Shown: positions 23,014-36,748, counted from the first letter of the stretch. The stretch is DNA of 64,000 bases from Henckelia pumila (GCF_033568475.1 NC_133122.1:188224949-188288948), one strand, 5' to 3'. Notes: a model not told the origin generated them from the sequence alone. Numbers and translations: made by a program.

Positions 23014-24505
23014 TGTAGTGACCCTGCATGGAATAACCTACTAACTGGCAACTAATAGCATGCATTAAACTTAATACATCAAAAGACTTAACAGAGTAAA
23101 ATGTGCGGAAACATAATCCATAAATTACATATCAGCTTAGTAAAATATATCCAGGCTTAATACTGTAGTGATACAACCATATCGAAAAACTTAAAAGTAA
23201 ATATTATACAGCTATATCGAATCCTGCTATATAATAAACTCCTCAAGGCTCCTGCTCCCTAGTCCTGCCTTGAACTACCAGCTCCGTCCATCCTGCGACC
23301 TACCTCGTGGAATAGGGTGTCCAAGATAACAACTAGGACGTGAGCGCTAACGCCCAGTACATAAACATGAGTAAACATATGTATAAAGTGCATGCAACAT
23401 GATGGCTGGTAAAGGGTCATCTGAAAAGTCATGCTCAATACCGGCGCCACATGAGTGCTGCCACCGCACGGATCAACCTCTGGGTGCAACCACACTCGTC
23501 AAGTACATCAGAGTAGTCAGACATAAATGTCCTCGCCATCGCGGTACTCTCAGTGACAGATATCGAGTATAGAGATGAGCAGCTCTATAATCAGATATAT
23601 CAAGGTATAGGCTCAACGTGTATATGCACATAACATATGAATATAGAAAGCGGTAAATCATATATCATGCCATATAATAATGTCAAATAAATGCAACATA
23701 TAAACATGTATACTCGCTGGCAATCTCAGTCAATGTGTACGTACCTCTAGGCTAGTTCAAGTATAGTAGATCCTAGGTTCCAAGCCTATATTCAAAAGTT
23801 CACCGTATCACTACATAAGTTCTATAAGCCTTAACTAAGCTAATAAGTACTCCCAAAACTTAAATAGATTCCCGGACCATACCTTCGTCCGTAGATAGCC
23901 CTTTGAAGTTGCTAGCCCCGGATGACTATAACCACTCCTTGGGTATTCCAGAACCTCTATTATAACCGATAGGGCCCTCAAGTGTATAACTCGTACTATA
24001 TAACTGAAGAATAAAACTCGAGAATTCTTATTCAAATTATGACTCCGAAGAGCCCTATTTATAGACAAAAATCCGTCGGAGTTCGGGCCCTCCGAACTGG
24101 AGTTCGGATCGTTCGATCCAACTCACTGCCTGCATGCGAGACACGTCGAGTTCGGACCGTCCGATCACCACTTCGGGTCGTCCGAAGTGTCCTAAATTTG
24201 ACACTTGTCAAAAACCATGGCTGAGTAATCCTGCCTACTTGGCACAGGTGAAGTTCGGGACGTCCGATCCTACTTTGGATCGTCCTAACTTGCCTTACCT
24301 CTGAAGTCAACAAGCTCACCTTCGGACCCCTCGGTGTGCTGAGTTCGGGCCGTCCAAAGTCCTCTTTGGACTGTCCGAACTGGCTCAGAAAATGAAAATC
24401 CAATTCTTGATTCTGAAGTCCGATTAATCCCCGAAATTGATTAATTACCAACTCTTAATCATGTTTAACATATTATTATCTTAAAATGGAATCTGGGTTA
24501 CTACA
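23014..24505 (-). repeat. 3' LTR of element D
   Basis: Paired with 29106-30598. On the minus strand a TATAAATA box at 24064-24057 follows an array of TTCGGACxGTCCGAA-type dyads spanning 24390-24070. Confidence 0.9.
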
Positions 24506-24520
24506 TTCTCCCCACCTTTA
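24506..24520 (-). other. Polypurine tract of element D
   Basis: The minus strand reads TAAAGGTGGGGAGAA directly before the 3' LTR, the standard plus-strand priming site. Confidence 0.8.
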
Positions 24521-24544
24521 GATATTTCATCCGCGAAATAAAAT

Positions 24545-27428
24545 CTAAAGACAAATCAACATAACAATATGAAACATCAAACCATGTTTTATGAAAACAA
24601 CTGTAATTACATCTTTACATGGTAATAAAAAATACACAGCAAATAACTCAGGATATTCTGCTCGCATATGGCTCTCGGTTTCCCAAGTTGCTTCTTCAAC
24701 GCCTCGGCGCTGCCACTGTACCATCACAAGTGGTATAGTCTTGTTCCGAAGAACTTTATCCTTCCTGTCTAGGATACAGAGTGATCGTTCAACATACGAC
24801 AGATCTGGCTTTATACTAGAAAGAGATGGCGGTAACGCCAAACGATAAGCAACATCTCCAATCTTCTCCAGTATCTGAAAAGACCCAATAAAACAAGGTG
24901 ACAACTTGCCTTTCACACCAAATCTCATCACCTTTCTGAAAGGTGATACTCGTAGGAACACATATTCACAAGGCTCAAACTGCAATGGTCTGCGATGAAT
25001 ATTAGCATAACTGGCTTGTCTATCTTGAGCAGCTTTGATCCTCTGCTTGATCAAATCTACCTTATCTATAATCTGCTGCACCAACTCAGGACCCTCGACT
25101 TGTCGTTCTCTTCATCCCAGAATAACGGAGTACGACACCGTCGACCATACAATGCCTCGAAAGGTGCCATATCAATACTACGATGATAACTGTTATTGTA
25201 GGCAAATTCAATCAAAGGTAACTGATCTTGCCAAGACAAACCAAAATCCATGATAGAAGAACGTAGCATATCCTTCAGCGTACGAATTATCCGCTCTGAC
25301 TGCCCATCAGTCTCCGGATGATATGCAGTGCTCAAACTCAGAGTGGTACCCAAAGCCTGCTGAAAGCTATCCCAAAAACGTGAGGTAAATCGCGGGTCTC
25401 TATCACTAACTATACTCACTGAAATCCCATGTAATCGCACTATCTCCTGGACATATAAGCGTGTCATGCAATCATAAGAATACTCCCGGTTGTAAGGAAT
25501 AAAGTGTGCTGATTTCGTCAAACGGTCAACAATGACCCAGATAGCATCACACTGACGTGAAGTCATAGACAAGTGGGTGACAAAATCCATAGTCACGTGC
25601 TCCCACTTCCATTCGGGAATCTCAAGATTTTGCAGTAATCCACCTGGTCGTCAGTGTTCAGCCTTGACCTGTTGACAAACCAAACATCTCGAAACAAATT
25701 GATACACACTCCTATTCATCCCTTTCCACCAGAATCTGGTTCGCAAGTCCTTATACATTTTCATGCTTCCAGGATGAACAGACAATCGACTCCTGTGAGC
25801 TTGAGATAGAATATCATTCCTGAGCTCCGTAACATCAGGTACAACCACTCGATTCGATAAGCACAATAAACCATCTGCCTGAAAATGGAATCCAGATGTA
25901 TTACCCCCATTGGCTAGACGTGCCAAACGCTGAGTCTTAACATCAGATATCTGAGCATCTCTGATCCGAGAATACAATGCTGGCTCAGATAATATAGTAT
26001 ACAAAAAAATTCCATTTCTTCCTTTCTTGTGCTTGATTGTAAAACTCAATGAACATCACTCCTGAACCATATGAGATATTTCACTAGTCTAAAGTGCAGA
26101 AAGTCTCACCTGCCGACTCAAGACATCAGCAGTAAGATTAGCGGAACCTGGTTGATATTTGATTTCACAATCATAATCCTTCAAAAGATCCATCCAACGT
26201 CTCTGTCGCATATTCAACTCCGCCTGAGTGAATAAAAACTTCAAACTTTTGTGATCCGTAAATATCTCAAATTTCTCGCCAAAAAGATAATTCCTCCAGA
26301 TCTTGAGTGCAAATACAATGGCGGCTAACTCGAGATCATGCACTGGATAATTATTCTCATGCGTCTTCAACTGTCGAGAAGCATACGCAATAACATGTCC
26401 ATGCTGTATAAGAACGCATCCTAACCCCTGACCAAAGGCATCAGTATTGACAACATAACCTCCTGATCCAGAAGGTAGAGCTAGCACAGGTGCAGTAGTA
26501 AGATGTCTACGCAGCTCGTGAAATGACTCCTCACAATCCGAGGACCATATGAAGGCAACATCTTTTCATGTAAGCTGTGTCAAAGGCATGGCCAACTGTG
26601 AAAAATTCTCGATGAACCGATGGTAATAACCCGCTAGACCCAAGAAACTACGAATCTCAGCAACCGTCGTCGGACGAGACCAGTTCAGCACTGCCTCTAT
26701 CTTACTTGGATCAACAGATATTCCTTCACTAGAAATTACATGATCGAGAAACACTACCCGATCAAGCTAGAATTCACACTTGCTCAATTTGGCATACAGT
26801 TGCTTATCTCGTAACGTCTGTAAAACAATTCAGATGCTGTGCATACTCATCCTTGTCATGAGAATAGACAAGAATATCATCAATGAAGACGATGACAAAT
26901 CTATCCAGATATTCTCGAAATACCTGATTCATCAGATTCATAAAGACTGTCGGTGCATTCGTCAAACCGAATGACATCACCAGAAATTCATAAAGCCCGT
27001 ATCTGGTCCTGAAAGCAGTCGTAGAAATATCTGAGTCTCGTACCCGCATCTGGTGGTATCTAGATCTCAGATCTATCTTCGAGTAAACAGAAGTACCCTA
27101 TAATTGATCGAATAGATCATCAATCCACGGCAAAGGATACTTATTCTTGATGGTGACACGATTCAACTGCCTGTAGTCAATACATAATCGCATCGATCCA
27201 TCCTTCTTCTTGACAAATAAAACAGGTGCCCCACGGAGAAATACTCGGACGAATATATCCCTTATCAAGCAGATCATGCAACTGCTGTTTCAATTCCCTC
27301 ATCTCTGACGGTGCCAGACGATAAGGGGCTCGGGATATAGGCATAGTTCCTGGTACTAGATCAATACCAAATTCAACCTTTCGAACCGGAGAAAAACCAG
27401 GAATCTCATCAGGGAATACATCAGGAAA
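24545..27428 (-). pseudogene. Pol region of element D: RT, RNase H, integrase and chromodomain, broken
   Basis: In order on the minus strand: reverse transcriptase (about 27300-26560, with FIDDILVYS), RNase H (about 26490-26090, with [12 protein letters not shown] and TDHKSLKF), the integrase HHCC zinc domain (about 25850-25650), the integrase core (25596-25066, with DFVTHL, SDRDPRF and HPETDGQSER), and a C-terminal chromodomain (PLVMVQWQRRG...ATWETE, about 24800-24640). Chromodomains direct chromovirus integration to marked chromatin. This order defines a chromovirus. Broken. Confidence 0.85.
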
Positions 27429-28995
27429 CTAGCTGACAATAGGTAACTGGTCGATACCCGGACTACTCGTGGACATATCAACTGCATAGATGAGGTAGCC
27501 CTCCCCACCTGAATCTAAGACATGACATGCCTTCAAAGCCGAAACAAGTGGCATCGGAGGTCGCGCACCCTCTCCATAAAAGTACCAGCTATCACCCTCA
27601 TCCGGATGAAATTGTACCAGACGCTGATAACAATTCACGGTAGCGTGATACAAAGTCAGCATATCTATTCCCAAAATACAATCAAAATATGTCATCGCTA
27701 ATATCATCAAATTAATCGATAACACATGACCCTCAAACTCTAGAAGGCAACCCATCACTAGATGCTTAGTCACTACCTCCTGCTCCAGCGGAGTAGATAC
27801 AAATAAATCCATATCTAATGATACATAAGTTAATCTATGTCTCTTAACAAAACAGCTAGAAATAAAGGAATGCGATGCTCCAGTATCAATTAAAACAAGT
27901 GCAGGAATACCACATAACAAAAAGGTACCTGCCAACATGTGATCGCTTCCTTCAGTAGCTTGGTCTTGAGACAGAGCAAACATCTGCCCTTGTGAGTGTG
28001 GACAGTAACCAGAAGAACTCTGTGGTGCTGGCTGCTGACGTGGAAAAGTAGAAGCCTGAGATCCAACCTGTGATCTCGATCCACTAGCAGAACCCATACG
28101 CTGAGGACAATCTCTCCGCAGATGTCCCTGCTCACCACAAATATAACAAGCACCAGTAGCCTTCCGACATGAAGCTACAGGATGTTTCCCTCCACAGTGG
28201 CTGCAAAATTCCTCCTTCTTCTTCTTCTTCCCAAAACGGAATGTACCTCGTGAACCACAAGAACCAGACGAAGTAGTAGGAGTAGAAGAAGACATAGGTC
28301 CAGATTGCACAACAGATTGAGCTCTAGGCTCAAAAGATCCACTAGGCTGTCCTGGCATCATCAATTGTTCCCGCCTGTTGCTGGTCTCCACAAGACGGCA
28401 ACAGTTCACCAAAGTCTCATAAGATGTCGGATCATCACAGACGACAACTTGTGAGTAGATCTTGATTCAAGCCTTGCAGAAAGATATCATACTTGGACGC
28501 ATCACTGTCACTGATATGAGGACTGAAAGGTAGCAGATCAAGAAATCGTTGCTGATATTGATCAATAGTCATTGATCCTTGCCTCAGAGTAAGCAACTCC
28601 ATCGATCGTGCCTGGCGAACAGCTGGAGGAAAATACAGTTTCTGAAACTTCTGACAGAAATCTCCCCAAGTCACATGTCCTCTCTCAGTACGTGCCTGAG
28701 CAGCCTTGGCATCCCACCAAAAATGTGCTCGATCCTCTAGAACGAATTCTAGAAATTCCAATTTCTGCTCCTCAGTGCAATCGAAAGCTCGAAAAGCACT
28801 CTCGAGTTTGGACATCCAACTTCTTTCTTGTTCAGGATTCTCGCCTCCCAACAAGGGTTTTGGTCCTACTTGCATGAACTTATTAATAGTGTAGCGACGT
28901 TTACCCTCATTAGGACGATACTGATCATCACGATGGCGATGATGACGATGATGACCACCTCCCTGGACAACACTACCGTGACTCTCGTCAGCCAT
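27429..28995 (-). pseudogene. Gag and protease of element D, broken
   Basis: The gag begins MADESHGS at 28995 and includes the retrotransposon gag domain (about 28880-28450) and a CCHC knuckle CYICGEQGHLRRDC near 28150-28110. An aspartic protease with LIDTGASHSFI lies near 27890. Type: Tekay. Broken. Confidence 0.85.
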
Positions 28996-29087
28996 ATCCT
29001 GAAAAGAATTGCACATTAAAATCCCAAATGTGCAAAAATTACTCAAGACTAAACTAAATCCCAAGTACTAATTTCCAAAATCTATGC

Positions 29088-29101
29088 ATGCTCTGATACC
29101 A
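29088..29101 (-). other. Primer binding site of element D (tRNA-Met type)
   Basis: The minus strand reads TGGTATCAGAGCAT, four bases inside the 5' LTR. Confidence 0.88.
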
Positions 29102-29105
29102 AAAA

Positions 29106-30598
29106 TGTAGTGACCCTGCATGGAATCACCTACTAACTGGCAACTAATAGCATGCATTAAACTTAATACAACAAAATACTTAACATAGTAAAACGTGCGA
29201 AAACATAATCCATAAATTACATATCAGCTTAGTAAAATATATCCAGGCTTAATACTATAGTGATACAACCATATCGAAAAACTTAAAAGTAAATATTATA
29301 CAGCTATATCGAAACCTGCTGTATAATAAACTCCTCAAGGCTCCTGCTCCCTAGTCCTGCCTTGAACTACCAGCTTCGTCCATCCTGCGACCTACCCCGT
29401 GGAATAGGGTGTCCAAGATAACAACTAGGACGTGAGCGCTAACGCCCAGTACATAAACATGAGTAAACATATGTATAAAGTGCATGCAACATGATGACTG
29501 GTAAAGGGTCATCTGAAAAGTCATGCTCAATACCCGCACCACATGAGTGCTGCCACCGCACAGATCAACCTCTGGGTGCAACCACACTCGTCAAGTACAC
29601 CAGAGTAGTCAGACATAAATGTCCCCACCGTCGCGGTACTCTCAGTGATAGACTATCGAGTATAGAGCTGAGCGGCTCTATAATCAGGTATATCAAGGTA
29701 TAGGCTCAACGTGTATATGCACATGACATATGAATATAGAAAGCGATAAATCATATATCATGCCATATAATAATGCCAAATAAATGCAACATATAAACAT
29801 GTATACTCGCTGGCAATCTCAGTCAATGTGTACGTACCTCTAGGCTAGTTCAAGTATAGTAGATCCTAGGTTCCAAGTCTATATTCAAAAGTTCACCGTA
29901 TCACTACATAAGTTCTATAAGCCTTAACTAAGCTAATAAGTACTCCCAAAACTTAAATAGATTCTCGGACCATACCTTCGTCCGTAGATAGCCCTTTGAA
30001 GTCGCTAGTTCCGGATGACTATAACCACTCCTTGGTTATTCCAGAACCTCTATTATAACCGATAGGGTCCTCAAGTGTATAACTCACACTATATAACTGA
30101 AGAAGAAAACTCGGAAATTCGTATTCAAATTATGACTCCGAAGAGCCTTATTTATAGCCAAAAATCCGTCGGAGTTTGGGCCCTCCGAACTGGGGTTCGG
30201 ATCATCCGATCCAACTCACTGCTTGCATGCAAGACACGTCGAGTTCGGACCATCCGATCACCACTTCGGGTCGTCCGAAGTGTCCTAAATTCGACACTTG
30301 TCAAAAACCATGGCTGAGTAATCCTGCCTACTTGGAACAGGTGAAGTTCGGGACGTACGATCCTACTTCGGATCGTCCGAACTTGCCTTACCTTCGAAGT
30401 CAACAAGCTCAACTTCGGAGCCCCCGGTGTGCTGAGTTCGGGCCGTCCGAAGTCCTCTTCGGACCGTCCAAACTGGCTCAGAAAATGAAAATCCAATTCT
30501 TGATTCTGAAGTCCGATTAAGCCCCGGAATTGATTAATTATCAACCCTTAATCATGTTTAACATATTATTATCTTAAAATGGAATCTGGGTTACTACA
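29106..30598 (-). repeat. 5' LTR of element D
   Basis: The minus-strand promoter has a TATAAATA box near 30156-30149, with the TTCGGACxGTCCGAA-type array upstream (30480-30180). Paired with 23014-24505. Confidence 0.9.
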
Positions 30599-32302
30599 CA
30601 AAATCCATAGAAATATATACCCACGGTTCACTAGGAATAGGAAGTGGAGTATACAATCCATGTGGTTGTATCTTAGACTTAGCTTTCCTACAAGTCACAC
30701 ACCTCTCACAAATATTTTCAACATCATGCTTCATATGTGGCCAATAAAAATGTTCATGCAAAGTATCATAAGTTTTAGTCACACCAAAATGTCCCATTAA
30801 ACCACCCACATGTGATTCCCTAACAAGTAACTCACGAATTGACTATTTAGGCACACACAATTTATCTTTTTTAAACAAATATCCATCATGCACGAAAAAT
30901 TTATCTTTTGGACCATGCAAACATGACGCATAAATCTTACCAAAATCAAGATCACTAGCATACAACTCCTTCACATACTCAAATCCCAAAAACTTAGAAT
31001 CTAGAGTAGATAGAAGCACATACCTTCGTGATAGAGCATCCGCTACCACGTTTTCCTTCCCTTGCTTGTACTTGATAATGTAGGGAAAAGTCTCTACAAA
31101 CGCCACCCACTTTGTATGTCTCTTGTTCAACTTTTGTTGTCCTTTGAGATACTTCAAAGACTCGTGATCCGTATAAATCACAAATTCTTTTGGCCTCAAA
31201 TAATGCTGCCACGTCTCAAGCACACGAACCAAGGCATAGAATTCCTTGTCATAGTAGGATAATTCAACGCTGCTCCACTTAGCTTCTCACTGAAGTATGC
31301 AATTGGCCGTCCACCTTGCATCAAAACACCGCCAATTCCTACACCTGACGCATCACATTCAATTTCAAAAATATTAGAAAAATCAGGTAATACAAGTAAA
31401 TGAGAATTAATTAATTTTTTCTTAATAATATCAAAGGACTTCTCTTGCTCCTTGCCCCAATGAAATGGAACGTTCTTCTTGATCACCGCAGTCATAGGAG
31501 CCGCCAAAGTGCTGAAATCCTTCACAAATCTCCTATAGAAACTTGCAAGACCATAAAAACTCTGAACTTGACCAATATAAGTAGGCGTTGGCCAATCTCG
31601 AATTGCACTTACCTTGTCCTCATCAACTTTGACACCTTGAGCACTCACAACAAAACCAAGAAACACAAGTTCTTTTGTACAAAACACACACTTTTTCAAG
31701 TTAGCATACAAGTGTTCAACTTTTAGTGTGATTAGCACAATTCTCAAGTATTCGACATGCTCATTCAAATTTTTTTTATACACCAAGATATCATCAAAGT
31801 ATGCCACAACAAATTTTCCAATATAGGCACGCAAAACATGATTCATCAACCTCATAAAAGTGTTAGGTGCATTAGTTAACCCAAATGGCATAACCAACCA
31901 CTCATACAACCCATACTTAATTTTGAAAGCAGTTTTCCACTCATTACCTTCCCTCATTCTAATTTGATGATATCCACTTTTAAGATCAATTTTACTAAAA
32001 ATGCTAGAACCATGCAATCCATCTAACATATCATCTATCCTAGGAATAGGATGCCTATACTTGATGGTAATGTTATTAATGTCTCTACAATCCACACTTA
32101 TTCTCCATGAACCGTCTTTCTTAGGAACTAACAAAATAGGTACAGCAAAATGAGACATAGACTCACGCACAAATACCTTATCAAGAAGTTCACTTACCTG
32201 CCTTTTTAGCTCTTTTGTTTCCTCCGGGTTACTCCTATAAGCTGGACGATTCGGCAATGCACTTACGGGCACAAGATCAATTTGATGTTCAATTCCCCTC
32301 AA
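30594..32302 (-). pseudogene. Reverse transcriptase, RNase H and integrase zinc domain of element B, broken
   Basis: Reverse transcriptase of CRM type is clear at about 32302-31500 ([30 protein letters not shown]). RNase H follows ([19 protein letters not shown]), then the integrase HHCC zinc domain at 30809-30594, which ends where element D enters. Part of a broken element. Confidence 0.82.
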
Positions 32303-32314
32303 AGGAGGTAATCC

Positions 32315-34202
32315 TTAAGGTAGATCCTCTGGAAATAATTCTTCAAATTCCTGCAAGAGAGAAATGACACTGCTCGGAAGATTTTCGGCTATATCACTTG
32401 TGTTAAGGAGAATCTCCTTATAGAAAATCAACACAAGTGGAGTACGTACATGTAAAATCTCTCGCAACTCACTCTTTTGAGCCATATATATTTTTTTATC
32501 GGCATCTTTCCTCTCAATTTTTTTCTCATCTTTTTTTCTTTCATTCTTTTTTTCTAAGGTCATCTCACTTTTTTGTTCACTCTTTTTTTCGGCCTCTTCT
32601 TTCTTTTTCTTTTTCAAATGATCCTCCAATACTTGCTTTGGAGTCATAGAAAACAATACAACAGACTCTTTCTTCATAGTAAAAGAATAACGATTTTTAA
32701 ACCCATCATGTGTCACCTTCCTATCAAATTGTCACGGCCTTCCCAACAAGATATGACAAGCTTGCATAGGAACAACGTCACACAACACTTCATCCTCATA
32801 CTTACCAATGGAAAAAGGTACCACAACTTGCCTAGTCACTCTCACCTCCGAACTATCATTAAACCACTGCAATCTATATGGTTGAGAATGCTTTAAAGTA
32901 GGAAAACTCAACTTTTCAACAAGCTCACTACTTGCCACATTAGTACAACTCCCCCCATCAATAATGACACTACACACTTTGTTTTTCACAAAGCATCTAG
33001 TATGAAACAAATTTTCTCTTTGATTTTCTTCCTCCTCCTTTTGTTGCACATTCAACACTCTCCTAGTCACCAACAACTCTTCAACCACTGCATCATATCC
33101 CTCATCATCGGGATCCTTCAACGCAGGCATACCATCATAATTCTCCTCCTCACTCTCAGACTCAAACTCACCACAAGCATTCATAATCATAATTTTTTTT
33201 ATTTGGACACTAACTAGAAATATGACCAACACCTTGACATCTAAAGCATTTGATATCTCTAGAACGATTAATAGGAGTTTCAGATTTATCTTGCACTCCT
33301 TGCTTTGGTGTTTCTTGCTTGATGTCGATTTTTGGTTTTGACACCGGCTTGACATTCTCTCGTTTTCCAACGTTTGGACGCCAAGGAGTAAAAGAACCTC
33401 CAACAGTAGAGTTTCGACCCATGCCTCTTCTTTTGAGTTGTTGTTCTACTTTCATGGCAATTTGCACCATATCCTCAAGATCCATGCAATGTTTAAGCTC
33501 CACTTGGTCTTGAATCTCCCTATTCAAACCACATAAGAAGCGAGCCATAGTTGCTTCAGGATCCTCTTCAATATTATCCCGGATCATAGTAACCTCCAAC
33601 TCCTTGAAATAATCCTCTACACTCTTTGGACCTTGCTTCAAATTCTGTAGTCGCCTAAACATGTCACGATAGTAGTAATTCGGCACAAATATTTTCCGCA
33701 AAACTTGCTTCATCTCATCCCATTTCTCAATAGGACGCTCTCGATTCCTCCTCCTAGAAATAACGAATTGATCCTACCAAATAAGAGCATAATTCACAAA
33801 CTCAACAACCGCCAATTTTATATTTTTCGAGTCACTGTAGTTGTGACAATCAAACACCGACTCCATTCTCATCTCCCACTCCAAATAAGCTTCCGGATCA
33901 GATTTCCCATGGAATGAAGAAATCTTCATCTTAATCCCACTAATATTTCCATCCTCTCGACCCCCTTCAATGTATCTTCCTCTCACCGCTCCCCTTCTAT
34001 TTCTACCCCAATTTTCACCCAAACTTTCTTCACCCTCACCACCATCATCCTCTTCTTAAAATATTTAATTTTTACTTTTACTATCACCCCCACTAACTTC
34101 GAGCTTATCCAATTTCTCATGTATTGGCCCCAACGCCGCCATCATCATCTTGGTCAATTCATCCATTTGACCTTGAGAAAAATTTTGGCTAGAAGAACTC
34201 AT
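32315..34202 (-). pseudogene. Gag and protease of element B, broken
   Basis: The gag begins MSSSSQNFS at 34202 and runs to a CCHC-like knuckle (IKCFRCQGVGHIS) near 33240-33210. The protease region has VIIDGGSCTNVAS near 32950. A lysine/glutamate-rich linker (32690-32480) separates protease from reverse transcriptase. Broken. Confidence 0.78.
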
Positions 34203-34799
34203 TGTACTTGCAGAAAACGTTAGTAATAAAATTCCTCACTCAAAATCTCACAAGTCACTCCAAAGTAATTCACTTAATCACTCACTTTTTTTTCACTCAA
34301 AATTTGTGTAAAAGGCTTTTTGCTTTGTGTAAGAGTGAATCAAACTTTCAAGTTCATAACTTGTAAACACTTGAAGATTGACTCTCGAAGATTGACAAAA
34401 ACAAGAAGAAGAAAGTTATGGAATTGAATTTTTGACTTGCACCCAAGGATGTACAAGAACAAAGTAATTGACCACAAGTTATCTTGCTTCTTCAATATAA
34501 TTTTTTTTTTGAGGCTTTTTCGGTCCTTCACTATTTGTTTTTCTTTTTGACCGATTTTTCACTATATATATTTTTTTTTGACTTTTTCGATTTTTCGATT
34601 TTTTTTTGACTTTTTTCGAGATAACTTGTAGCACAAGACACGAAAACTTGGGCGACAAGATTGACACAGAAACGACTTAGAACTTTGAAATAGAATAGAC
34701 TCAGATGAAGAACGAAAGATGAAGAATGAAGAACACGAAGAACATATAGAGATGAAGATAGATACTTACTTGATTCAAAACCTTGGCTTTGATACCAAA
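34203..34799 (-). other. Leader of element B with variant tRNA-Met primer site at 34785-34797
   Basis: Between gag and the 5' LTR lies about 600 bases with no gene and long T runs on plus (34501-34620). The primer site on minus reads TGGTATCAAAGCC, one base off the usual TGGTATCAGAGC. Confidence 0.7.
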
Positions 34800-35722
34800 T
34801 TATGTGAATTCTTAATGTATGGAAGGCAAAAACGACTATATTAAAATCGTATCCTCAATTCAATAACAAAAGAAATCAAGAAATTGCCCAATCTTGAAAA
34901 CAAGTAAAGGTTTTGGATTATTCACCTCTAGTTTACTTGAAACTAGCAACAAACAATCACGAAGAAAAACAATTGATCACAACTGGACCTTCAGAAAACC
35001 TGTTTCTGACAACCCACAAGGATAATCAATCGACAAACGCCACAAAGTATGAACTTTGATAAGTTTGATTTTTGAACAAAGCACAAAGCTTCAATAAAAA
35101 TTCTAGAGAGAATTTTATGTATAAAAATCTGAAATCTTAAATTGTATTCAATAATGAATGTTTGTTGTATTTATAATACAACTACAAAAAATAATAAAAA
35201 ATATCGCAAAATATATCTAAAGATATAATAATATCTCCTAAAAGTTTTCTAGTAGGAATAAAAGACTCAAAATAGGAAAATAATGCCAAAAAATATCAAA
35301 AAGTCACGCACACACACAAAACGCCGAACTGTGTGAGAGAGAGTGCAGGCACGGGCGCGCATAAGACTATGTCTGGAAATCTTGAAAACACTCGGGACAG
35401 GCACGGGCGCATACAAGGTTCTGTCTGGAAATCTTCATAATTGCAAGGACGCGCGGGCGCGCATGCGTCTCGGACTAAGTCACTTATTTTTGTGTTCTCT
35501 TTGACATTTTTTCCACTTTCTTGACGTCTTTGGACTTCAATAATATTGTAACATCCCTCAAAGTGATCTTCAAGTATTCCAATGTCATCTTGACAATTCA
35601 TCATCAACGGTTGAAGCGCATCTTTGAATCTCTTAGCTCGACCTCTCGTAATTGGTCCTTTTGGCATCTCCAACGGATCCTTAACCACGTGATCAACATG
35701 CGAGCTATCCATGATCGCATCA
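34800..35722 (-). repeat. 5' LTR of element B
   Basis: 923 bp, matching 21178-22147 apart from scattered changes and a shorter GC-rich unit array (35345-35465). Confidence 0.87.
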
Positions 35723-35727
35723 TAAAC

Positions 35728-36500
35728 AATTAAGACAACTTTTTGGCATACTCTGTAGCACTCAAATCACCTTGAACCAGATTGAAAAACTCAGATGTTT
35801 TCTCAGCCACAAAAGATGGTGGAGCATATTCTTGTCGGAACTTAGCACAAAAGACATCCCAAGTAACAGGTTTACCAGCCTCAACCAGAGCTGTTCGCAT
35901 ATCCTCCCACCAACGTTCAGCAGTATCTTTCAATTGCAGCACTACCATTGTTACCCTTCGTTCAGAATTATAGTGCACCAACCCGAACAGGTTGTTCATG
36001 GCTCTCAACCAAGATTCAGCTTTTTCACTGCCTTCATCTCCACTAAAGGTAGGTGGATTCAATCTTTGAAATCTAGCGACCACCAACTCCATTTCATCCA
36101 CTTGATATGTCAACTGGTCCACTTCAGCATCAATATCGTTTCTTGCATCTCTTGCAGGACGACCACGTCTCCCACGCATAACTCCATCAAGACCAACCTC
36201 AGAATTATAGTGCACCAACCCGAACAGGTTGTTCATGGCTCTCAACCAAGATTCAGCTTTTTCACTGCCTTCATCTCCACTAAAGGTAGGTGGATTCAAT
36301 CTTTGAAATCTAGCGACCACCAACTCCATTTCATCCACTTGATATGTCAACTGGTCTACTTCAGCATCAATATCGTTTCTTGCATCTCTTGCAGGACGAC
36401 CACGTATCCCACGCATAACTCCATCAAGACCAACCTCATTCTGACCGCCAGATTCTTGGACAACATTCTTTCCTTTTTCACCTCGAAGTCTAGGGGACAT
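35728..36500 (-). pseudogene. N-terminal gag of element A with a tandem in-frame duplication
   Basis: The frame begins MSPRLRGEKGK at 36500. A block of 79 codons (EVGLDGVMRG...FGLVHYNS) occurs twice in a row, at 36435-36199 and 36198-35962. It is followed by the rest of the gag domain (LKDTAERWW, FRQEYAPPSF) up to the insertion of element B. The element as a whole is broken. Confidence 0.85.
35962..36435 (-). repeat. 237-bp tandem duplication within gag of element A
   Basis: The two 237-bp units (35962-36198 and 36199-36435) are nearly identical, with two base differences noticed. The length is 79 codons, so the frame is kept. The near identity suggests the duplication is much younger than the element, or that it was copied with the element from a recent parent. 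Confidence 0.9.
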
Positions 36501-36732
36501 CTAAAGAAAGCCAAGGTCAAATCTTTAGGCAAAAATATAGCATAAGATGATAACGTAATTCTAGGCAAACGAGCTTAACTAAAAGTCAAAGCCTAGTTAA
36601 CTACTAGCTCTAAATAAAATCATATAAATAACACATAACAGGTAAGAGCATGTAGTCAAACAAATATGTAATCATCTTCATTCGTTCCTAGACTCAAGTG
36701 TCCTGGACTCTAATTAGAGCATATCCCAGTTT

Positions 36733-36746
36733 ATGCTCTGATACCA
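36733..36746 (-). other. Primer binding site of element A (tRNA-Met type)
   Basis: The minus strand reads TGGTATCAGAGCAT, two bases inside the LTR start at 36749. Confidence 0.88.
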
Positions 36747-36748
36747 AA

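Larger units (their letters stand above)
23014..30598 (-). mobile_element. Element D: Tekay-like chromovirus inserted in the integrase of element B
   Basis: A minus-strand element of 7.6 kb with LTRs 23014-24505 (1492 bp) and 29106-30598 (1493 bp), ends TGTAGTGACC...GTTACTACA, and target duplication CAAAA (23009-23013 and 30599-30603). The tRNA-Met primer site is at 29088-29101 and the polypurine tract at 24506-24520. It has all domains from gag to chromodomain, but is broken, with several breaks. LTRs differ by a few percent by eye, many of them C/T changes as expected from methylation. Confidence 0.92.
21178..35722 (-). mobile_element. Element B: CRM-like chromovirus, broken, interrupted by element D
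   Basis: A minus-strand Ty3/gypsy element bounded by LTRs 21178-22147 and 34800-35722, with ends TGATGTGAATTC...GATCGCATCA, and flanked by the target duplication TAAAC (21173-21177 and 35723-35727) inside the gag of A. The primer site at 34785-34797 is a variant tRNA-Met type. The reverse transcriptase is of the CRM (centromeric retrotransposon) kind. The element is broken, with a handful of breaks plus the insertion of D. The LTRs differ by a few percent and small indels by eye, so it is clearly older than E. Confidence 0.85.

Noticed and set aside
35772-36545. Plus-strand frame of 257 codons
   Set aside because: It is the antisense shadow of the gag of element A; the internal repeat of the frame mirrors the gag duplication.
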